Of a DNA stretch of 64,000 nt, positions 58,915 through 64,000 are shown in pieces. Both the position numbers and the translations under genes were made by a program. Each line of letters opens with the position of its first letter. The stretch's first letter is position 1. The notes beneath the pieces are model-generated. The model ran no database searches. It was not told where the DNA came from and saw only the letters and a program-made list of their open reading frames with translations. This stretch comes from Opitutaceae bacterium EW11 (lineage in GTDB: Bacteria; Verrucomicrobiota; Verrucomicrobiia; Opitutales; Opitutaceae): NCBI GenBank assembly GCA_003054665.1, contig QAYY01000001.1:671501-735500 (forward strand). Direction: 5' to 3'.

Positions 58915-60597
58915 ATGATCAAGCTCTCCTCCAGCCACCTGAAGCGGTATCAGCAAATTGGATCTCTGCTTTGGAAATACGGCCGCTCAGATCTCGCGCG
59001 GCAGCTGAATTCGGATCCCGGTTTCGGCCAGCCCGAGCCCCAACCGAAATCCGGAACGGCCACGCCCGAGCAGCTGGCCGACGACCTCGAGGCCATGGGA
59101 CCCACCTACGTGAAACTCGGGCAGGTGCTGGCCGGGCGCCCCGATCTGCTGCCCCAACCGTACCTCGACGCCCTGGCGCGGCTGCACGATCGGGTGAAGC
59201 CTTTCCCGTACTCCGAGGTCGAGGAGATCGTGCACGTGGAGCTCGGTGTTCGGATCTCCAAGGCGTTCTCCCGCTTCGATCCCGAGCCCCTGGCGGCCGC
59301 CTCGCTCGGCCAGGCGCACACCGCGGCGCTGCGGGACGGGAGGGAAGTCGTCGTGAAGGTGCAGCGCCCCGGGATCCGCCAGATCATCGCGGAGGACTTC
59401 GAGGTGCTCGGCCAGATCGCGACGTTTCTCGACGAGCACACGGAGTTCGGCCGCCGATACCGCTTCGGCATCGTGCTCGACGAATTTCGCCAGACGATCC
59501 AGCAGGAACTCAACTACGAACGCGAGGCGCAGAACCTGATCACGGTCGCCCAGAACCTGGCGGAATTCCCTCTCCTGAAACTGCCGTCGCCGGTCCTCGA
59601 CTACACCGGCAGCAACGTGCTCACGATGGAGCGGATCAACGGCCACAAGATCACCGAGCTCTCGCCCATCGCGCGGCTGGAGTTCAAGGGTGGACCGCTC
59701 GCGGAGGAGCTCCTCCGCGCCTACCTCAAGCAGGTGCTCGTCGACGGCGTCTTCCACGCCGATCCGCACCCGGGAAACATCTTCGTCACCGACGAGGGCC
59801 GCATCGGCCTGCTCGACCTCGGGATGGTCGGGCACACGGCGCCGGGGATGCAGGAGAACCTGCTCAAGCTGCTCCTGGCCGTGAGCGAAGGACGGGCCGA
59901 GGAGGCGGCCGACGTCGTCATCCAGATCAGCCGGAAAGCGGAGGGCTTCGATCCGGTGGAGTTCCGCCGGCGTATCAGCCAGCTGGTGACGGTCAATCAG
60001 GACAAGGGGCTCCAGCAGATGCAGGTTGGCCAGGCGCTGCTCAACCTCGGCCGCGACGCGCGCAACAACGGCGTGGCGGTGCCGAGCGAGCTCACGCTTC
60101 TGGGCAAAACGCTTCTCCAGCTCGACGAGATCGGGCGCATCCTCGATCCGGACTTCGACCCCAACGCGTCCGTGCGCCGCAATGTGGGCGAGCTCATGTC
60201 AAAGCGTCTCCGGAAGAACCTCACCCAGGGAAGCCTCTTCAGCTCGGTCATGGAGCTGAAGGATTTCATGACCCATCTGCCCTCGCGGCTGAACCGGATC
60301 ATGGATGCCGTCGGCAACTCCGACCTGGAGGTGAAAGTCAAAGCGGTGGACGCCACCACGCTCCTCGACGGCATGCAAAAAATCGCCAACCGCATCACCG
60401 CCGGCGTCGTCCTCGCGGCCCTGATCGTCGGCGCCTCCCTGCTCATGCGGGTCGACACGCGTTTCCAGCTTTTCGGTTACCCCGGCCTGGCGATCCTCTG
60501 CTTCCTCGCCGCCGCTGCCGGCGGATTCTGGCTCGTGATCAGCATCTTCATCCAGGATGCGAAGAGCCGCAAACACGCGAGCCGTGCTCACCCGTAG
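58915..60597 (+). CDS. ubiB: UbiB/ABC1/ADCK protein-kinase-like protein
   Basis: A 560-residue member of the atypical kinase family required for quinone synthesis. The KxGQ motif is in GPTYVKLGQVLAGRPDLLP (about 64-80). The Ala-rich loop is AAASLGQAHTA, the ATP Lys is in VVKVQRPG, the HxDxxxxN-like motif is in GVFHADPHPGNIFV (about 283-295), and the DFG-like GLLDLGMVG follows. Two C-terminal transmembrane helices (VVLAALIVGASLLM and LAILCFLAAAAGGFWLVISIFI) anchor it. The UbiE-like gene at 9804 is on the same window but far away. Start chosen at 58915; the upstream frame is noise. Confidence 0.95.
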   Translation: MIKLSSSHLKRYQQIGSLLWKYGRSDLARQLNSDPGFGQPEPQPKSGTATPEQLADDLEAMGPTYVKLGQVLAGRPDLLPQPYLDALARLHDRVKPFPYSEVEEIVHVELGVRISKAFSRFDPEPLAAASLGQAHTAALRDGREVVVKVQRPGIRQIIAEDFEVLGQIATFLDEHTEFGRRYRFGIVLDEFRQTIQQELNYEREAQNLITVAQNLAEFPLLKLPSPVLDYTGSNVLTMERINGHKITELSPIARLEFKGGPLAEELLRAYLKQVLVDGVFHADPHPGNIFVTDEGRIGLLDLGMVGHTAPGMQENLLKLLLAVSEGRAEEAADVVIQISRKAEGFDPVEFRRRISQLVTVNQDKGLQQMQVGQALLNLGRDARNNGVAVPSELTLLGKTLLQLDEIGRILDPDFDPNASVRRNVGELMSKRLRKNLTQGSLFSSVMELKDFMTHLPSRLNRIMDAVGNSDLEVKVKAVDATTLLDGMQKIANRITAGVVLAALIVGASLLMRVDTRFQLFGYPGLAILCFLAAAAGGFWLVISIFIQDAKSRKHASRAHP

Positions 60598-60663
60598 CGG
60601 GCCGCGAAGAGACCGGCGCGGAGAAGCTGGAATCTCGACATTTGAAGTTCAGGGGAGGTGCGG

Positions 60664-60698
60664 GTAGTTGGTAGTTGGTAGTTGGTAGTTGGTAGTTG
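60664..60698 (+). repeat. Tandem heptamer repeat, five copies
   Basis: GTAGTTG repeated five times without mismatch (60664-60698), followed by GTGACACCCC. It lies in the 270-bp gap between the UbiB and WalJ-like genes. The same gap also holds a GGAAGTTGGAAGCTGG-like stretch on the minus strand (around 60777-60800). Confidence 0.9.
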
Positions 60699-60867
60699 GT
60701 GACACCCCAGTGCCCCTTACCTCGAGTTCTTCGCTTGACGATCAACAAACCTCGAAACGGCGCGAAGCCGACCGAACCAGCTTCCAACTTCCAAATTCCC
60801 CGCGGCCCGCCAGGGCCGCGGAAACGTGCTTGCAGCGCGGTCCGCCGGGTTCATTCATCGCCTCGTT

Positions 60868-61668
60868 ATGGCGATGCGATTCTGCATTCTCGGCAGCGGC
60901 AGCGCAGGGAACTGCGCCCTGCTCGAGACGGAGAATGCGCGCGTGCTGGTCGACGCCGGGTTTTCCGCCCGAAAACTCGGCCAGCTCCTCGCCGCCGTGG
61001 GATGCGCGCTCGAGAAAATCGACGCGATTTTTGTCACGCACGAACACGGCGACCACTCGTCCGGCATCAAGGGCCTTGCGAAACTCCCCGCCATCCAGGT
61101 TTTCGCCAACGCCTCCACCGCCCGCGCGATTCAGGCGGGGCTCGAATTCCGCCCGGCGTGGCAGATTTTCCAGACCGGTTCCCGTTTCCGCTTCCGCGAC
61201 TTGGAGGTGCATGCGTTCGCCGTGCCGCACGATGCCCAGGAGCCGGTGGGTTTCCGGTTCGTGCACGGTTTCGAGGACGATCTTTTTGCGCCGGCTCGGT
61301 CGATCAGCTGGATCACCGACCTGGGGCACGCGACCGATCACGTCCGCCAGCACGTGCATTTGAGCGACGTGGTCGTGGTGGAATCGAATCACTGCTCCGA
61401 GCTCCTGAAAGCGGATACAAAACGCCCCTGGCCGGTGAAACAGCGGATCTGCGGCCGCCACGGCCACCTCTCCAACCAGAGCGCCCGCGAACTGCTCCAG
61501 TCGGCCGCGTCGGAACGCTGGCAACACGTCTATCTCACGCACCTCAGCCGGGACTGTAACAGCCTGGAAGCGGTTCAGCGGACCTTCGCCGACGCCTCGC
61601 CCTGGTTGCGGTGCCCGTTGTCGATCGTGGCACCGGGCGGCGGCACGCCTTTCTTCCAGCTGCAGTAG
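60868..61668 (+). CDS. MBL-fold hydrolase, WalJ/YycJ type
   Basis: A 266-residue metallo-beta-lactamase-fold protein. FCILGSGSAGNCALLETENARVLVDAGFSARKL is the WalJ/YycJ-type start. The metal motif is THEHGDHSSG (His59-x-His-x-Asp-His), later ligands are in VPHDAQEPVGF and TDLGHA, and the final His is in YLTHLSRDCNS. It probably hydrolyses a nucleotide or nucleic-acid phosphodiester in the cytoplasm. The ATG at 60868 gives the conserved start. It is followed by a hairpin and pyruvate kinase. Confidence 0.92.
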   Translation: MAMRFCILGSGSAGNCALLETENARVLVDAGFSARKLGQLLAAVGCALEKIDAIFVTHEHGDHSSGIKGLAKLPAIQVFANASTARAIQAGLEFRPAWQIFQTGSRFRFRDLEVHAFAVPHDAQEPVGFRFVHGFEDDLFAPARSISWITDLGHATDHVRQHVHLSDVVVVESNHCSELLKADTKRPWPVKQRICGRHGHLSNQSARELLQSAASERWQHVYLTHLSRDCNSLEAVQRTFADASPWLRCPLSIVAPGGGTPFFQLQ

Positions 61669-61687
61669 CCCGTTCTTCCCGAACGGG
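61669..61687 (+). terminator. Hairpin after the WalJ-like gene
   Basis: Stem CCCGTTC (61669-61675) / GAACGGG (61681-61687) with a 5-nt loop, directly after the stop codon and followed only by TTAGCG. Weak terminator candidate. A second hairpin (GGCCTG 61718-61723 / CAGGCC 61731-61736) lies just before the pyruvate kinase start. Confidence 0.4.
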
Positions 61688-61747
61688 TTAGCGATACCAG
61701 TTGCGGACCTGATAAACGGCCTGTTTCTTGCAGGCCTCTATTGTCCC

Positions 61748-63184
61748 ATGAGAAAGCCCGCCGACACGATGCGCCGCACCAAGATTGTCTTCACCCTCGG
61801 TCCAGCGACCGAGAGCGAAGAGATGCTGGAGAAGCTCATCCGAGCAGGCGCAGACGTGGCCCGCCTCAACATGGCGCACGCCAATCATGAGTGGACGCGC
61901 AAGGTGATCCGCCGAATCCGCGAAGTCGCCACCCGCGTCGGCCGCGAGGTCGCGATCATGATGGACATCAAGGGACCGGAAATCCGGACCGGCGACGTCA
62001 CCACTCCGATCGAGCTGAAGCCCGGCGAGATTTTCGACTTCACGGTGAAGCCGCATGTCGAGCGCGGCAACGCCGAGGAGATCCGTTCGGTCGACGTGAA
62101 CTACCGGGATTTGGTCAACGACATCAAAGTCGGGGACACCGTACTGGTGGACAACGGTCTGATCCGCCTCGAAGTCCTGGAGAAAGAGGCCGCCCACATC
62201 CGCTGCCGCGTGCTCATCCCGGGCCAGCTGACCTCCCGGCGCCACATCAATCTCCCGGGCGTCAAAGTGAACCTGCCGTCGTTCACCGAGAAGGATCGCG
62301 GCGACACCCTCGTGGGCATTGCCGAAGGCATCGACTTCGTCGCGCTCTCCTTTGTTCGCGAGGCGGCGGACATCGAACTGCTCCGCGATTTCCTTCGGAC
62401 CAACAAGTCCACCGCCCAGATCATCGCCAAGATCGAGGACCAGCTCGCGATCGAGAACCTCGAGGACATCGTCGAGAGTTGCGACGCGCTGATGGTCGCC
62501 CGCGGCGATCTCGGCATCGAGTGCCCGTTCGAGGCGCTGCCCATCATTCAGCGCCAAGCCGTCCGCGCCTGCCTGTCGCACGGCAAGCCGGTGATCATCG
62601 CGACGCACATGCTCGAATCGATGATCACGTCGCCGATGCCGACCCGCGCGGAAATCACCGACGTGGCCAATGCGGTCTACGAACTCGCCGATTGCGTGAT
62701 GCTATCCGGCGAAACCACCGTCGGGCGCTATCCGCTCGAGTGCGTGCACATCCTCGACAAGATCGCCCGCCGCATCGAAATCGAGGCGGCCGACGAGATG
62801 CCGGGGCCTGCGACCTTCATGCAGGAAAAGATGAAGGTGCTGCGCGCCGCCGTCGTGATGGCCAACGAGCTTCCCGGCGCGCACATCGTCACCTTCACCC
62901 GCCAGGGCTTCATGGCGCGGGGTTTGTCCGCCCTCCGTCCGATCCGCGCGCCGATTCTCGCTTTCGCGCCGACGGTCGAGACGCTGCGACACCTGAAACT
63001 CCTGCGCTCGGTGGAAGGTTACCTGCTGCCGTTCGACCAGAATCCGGACGAAACCATCCGGCACGCGATCGAGGTGCTCACGCAGACCGGCCGCGTGAAG
63101 CCTGGCGACAAGCTGATCGTCGTGACGGACATCCTCTCCCAGGATCGACTCGTCGACAGCGTCCAGCTCCGCACCGTGCGGTAA
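61748..63184 (+). CDS. pyk: Pyruvate kinase
   Basis: A 478-residue glycolytic enzyme (phosphoenolpyruvate + ADP to pyruvate + ATP). MMDIKGPEIRTG, QIIAKIEDQLAIENLEDIV (catalytic Lys), DALMVARGDLGIECPFE, THMLESM and CVMLSGETTVGRYPLE are all in place. The C-terminal domain (about 350-478) is complete. Two positions of the usual monovalent-cation site differ: RLNMAHA replaces RLNFSHG (Ser to Ala), and MDIKGPE replaces LDTKGPE (Thr to Ile). Cation dependence may therefore be altered. Start at 61748 (MRKPADTMRRTKIVFTLGP); a Met eight codons in is possible. A hairpin follows the stop. Confidence 0.95.
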   Translation: MRKPADTMRRTKIVFTLGPATESEEMLEKLIRAGADVARLNMAHANHEWTRKVIRRIREVATRVGREVAIMMDIKGPEIRTGDVTTPIELKPGEIFDFTVKPHVERGNAEEIRSVDVNYRDLVNDIKVGDTVLVDNGLIRLEVLEKEAAHIRCRVLIPGQLTSRRHINLPGVKVNLPSFTEKDRGDTLVGIAEGIDFVALSFVREAADIELLRDFLRTNKSTAQIIAKIEDQLAIENLEDIVESCDALMVARGDLGIECPFEALPIIQRQAVRACLSHGKPVIIATHMLESMITSPMPTRAEITDVANAVYELADCVMLSGETTVGRYPLECVHILDKIARRIEIEAADEMPGPATFMQEKMKVLRAAVVMANELPGAHIVTFTRQGFMARGLSALRPIRAPILAFAPTVETLRHLKLLRSVEGYLLPFDQNPDETIRHAIEVLTQTGRVKPGDKLIVVTDILSQDRLVDSVQLRTVR

Positions 63185-63203
63185 GCATCCCGCGGATACG
63201 AGC

Positions 63204-63232
63204 GGACGGGCGCCGACTCCTCGCGCCCGTCC
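63204..63232 (+). terminator. Hairpin after pyruvate kinase
   Basis: 10-bp perfect stem GGACGGGCGC (63204-63213) / GCGCCCGTCC (63223-63232), 9-nt loop, 20 bp after the stop. The following CGATTCTC is U-poor, so termination may be partial. Confidence 0.55.
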
Positions 63233-63418
63233 CGATTCTCCCACGGCGGGCGCGGTTCAACCCGCGTCTCGGCATTCGATTCGGGTGCCGGCGATATACC
63301 TGTCGCCGTCACCGTCGGGTGCGCCCGACCCCGTCATGCGTTGCGGCGCGATGCCGCAACCGTCGAAGTCCGACTTCGCCAGCCGTCGCCTACGCCGTCC
63401 GGCGGCCCGTCTGCGTTC

Positions 63419-63433
63419 TTGACTACTTGGTAG
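63419..63433 (+). promoter_or_regulatory. Possible promoter/operator of the TetR gene
   Basis: TTGACT (63419-63424), a good -35 hexamer, overlaps an inverted repeat CTAC-TTG-GTAG (63423-63433) about 20 bp before the ATG at 63454. Overlap of a -35 with a small palindrome fits an autorepressed TetR gene, but no -10 is evident. Confidence 0.35.
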
Positions 63434-63453
63434 GTTTGTGCTCCCTTTCCGGC

Positions 63454-64000
63454 ATGCCTCGCCACTGCGATTCTCGCGAACGCCTGCTGAAGGCCGCATC
63501 CGACCTGATGTGGCGCGGCAGCTATAACGCGACCAGCGTGGACCAGATTTGCGAGGCCTGTGGGATCAAGAAGGGTTCGTTCTACCATCACTTTACTTCG
63601 AAGGAAGAGCTTACCCTGGAAGCTCTTGAGCAGAAATGGGCCGGCTTCAAGGCCATGCTCGACACGACGTTTTCTCCACTACATCCCCCGCTGGAGCGCT
63701 TCCAACGCTTCCTTGCGGCTGATCGCGAGTTCCAGCAGTCGACCTGCAAGGACTGCGGCTTCGTCTGCGGCTGCCCGATGTTTTCGCTTGGATCGGAGAT
63801 CGGCACCCTGGAGCCGGCAATCCGGGAGAAGGTTTCCGAGATTCTCGGTCGGCTGGAGAAATACTTCGAATCCGCTATCCGAGAAGCACATGCATTGGGC
63901 CAGATCGAGGCGCCCGACGCGGCGAGTCTCGCCTGGCAAGTCCTCACCTTGTACGAGGGCGCCGTCACGCTGGCGCGTATCCGAAACGACTTCCAGCCGA
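63454..64000 (+). CDS. TetR-family transcriptional regulator (3' end outside the window)
   Basis: At least 182 residues, open to the window end. The helix-turn-helix domain is RERLLKAASDLMWRGSYNATSVDQICEACGIKKGSFYHHFTSKEELTLEAL (about 8-58). A cysteine-rich stretch (STCKDCGFVCGCPMFSLG, about 90-107, four Cys) lies where related regulators have a GCLLGN-type segment. The Cys cluster might sense thiol-reactive or electrophilic ligands (inference). The target is presumably beyond base 64000 or the gene itself. Confidence 0.9.
   Translation, partial: MPRHCDSRERLLKAASDLMWRGSYNATSVDQICEACGIKKGSFYHHFTSKEELTLEALEQKWAGFKAMLDTTFSPLHPPLERFQRFLAADREFQQSTCKDCGFVCGCPMFSLGSEIGTLEPAIREKVSEILGRLEKYFESAIREAHALGQIEAPDAASLAWQVLTLYEGAVTLARIRNDFQP

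Noticed and set aside
61718-61736. Hairpin GGCCTG/CAGGCC just before the pyruvate kinase start
   Set aside because: Short stem without alternative pairing partner or U-tract; not enough to call an attenuator or riboswitch.
1-64000. tRNA, rRNA, CRISPR arrays, insertion sequences, prophage or integrase genes
   Set aside because: No cloverleaf-like or TTCGA-loop arrangement outside coding sequence, no regularly spaced direct repeats, and no transposase or integrase motif were seen.

Overview
This is a GC-rich (roughly two thirds G+C), gene-dense bacterial chromosome segment. It carries no recognisable rRNA, tRNA, CRISPR array, transposase or phage gene. The gene repertoire (many divergent signal-peptide proteins, GH5/GH105-type glycosidases, SMP-30, DUF2934 proteins, FolE2, UdgX, bacterial topoisomerase IB, a very large hybrid sensor kinase) and the rarity of strong Shine-Dalgarno sites suggest a Verrucomicrobiota member of the Opitutaceae type. 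That placement is inference from content; no marker gene is present.

Layout. 1-3.3 kb (minus): a LytS/LytTR two-component pair followed by a NatAB-like ABC exporter. 3.5-8 kb: a ribokinase-like kinase facing a deoC-ALDH-ALDH operon, in which the two ALDH pieces look like one ALDH16-type enzyme split by a single in-frame TAA. 8-20 kb: small housekeeping and stress genes (glutaredoxin, lipoprotein, UbiE-like methyltransferase, host-attachment family, DUF2383, two DUF2934, Ohr, GlsB/YeaQ, HPF, UdgX, topoisomerase IB), then an SMP-30 lactonase and an outer-membrane-barrel candidate. 20-27 kb (minus): a Ski2-like helicase with a Cas4/AddB-like cysteine pattern, and a 1450-residue hybrid histidine kinase with an array of OB-like repeats in its periplasmic half. 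27-31 kb: an orphan ACP/ketosynthase pair, a degenerate inverted-repeat region, and a TetR-controlled DsrE/PPOX pair with two palindromic operators. 31-38 kb: POT peptide transporter, AsnC-type RAM domain, CE1-like esterase, RarD, MetY and a TIM-barrel isomerase. 39-41.4 kb (minus): PTPS-FolE2-SDR, a probable tetrahydropterin pathway.

41.5-49.6 kb (minus) holds a second isomerase, a nucleotidyltransferase-like protein, a large secreted Ig-repeat protein, a hydrolase fused to a 5'-nucleotidase C-terminal-like domain, and a CPBP membrane protein lacking its expected glutamate. 49.9-54.5 kb (plus) is a sucrose (or mannosylfructose) synthesis-and-hydrolysis cassette: SPS-like glycosyltransferase, SPP phosphatase fused to a GH100-like invertase, and fructokinase. 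54.6-58.3 kb (minus) has GH105-like and GH5 enzymes. 58.4-64 kb has a small unknown protein, UbiB, a WalJ-like MBL protein, pyruvate kinase and a TetR regulator cut by the window end.

The features most likely to reward follow-up are the TAA-split ALDH16, the SPP-invertase fusion, the pterin triad, the OB-array sensor kinase, the hydrolase/5'-nucleotidase-C fusion and the twin TetR palindromes. I saw no wholly unprecedented defence or mobile system. Protein functions are read from motifs without database searches.
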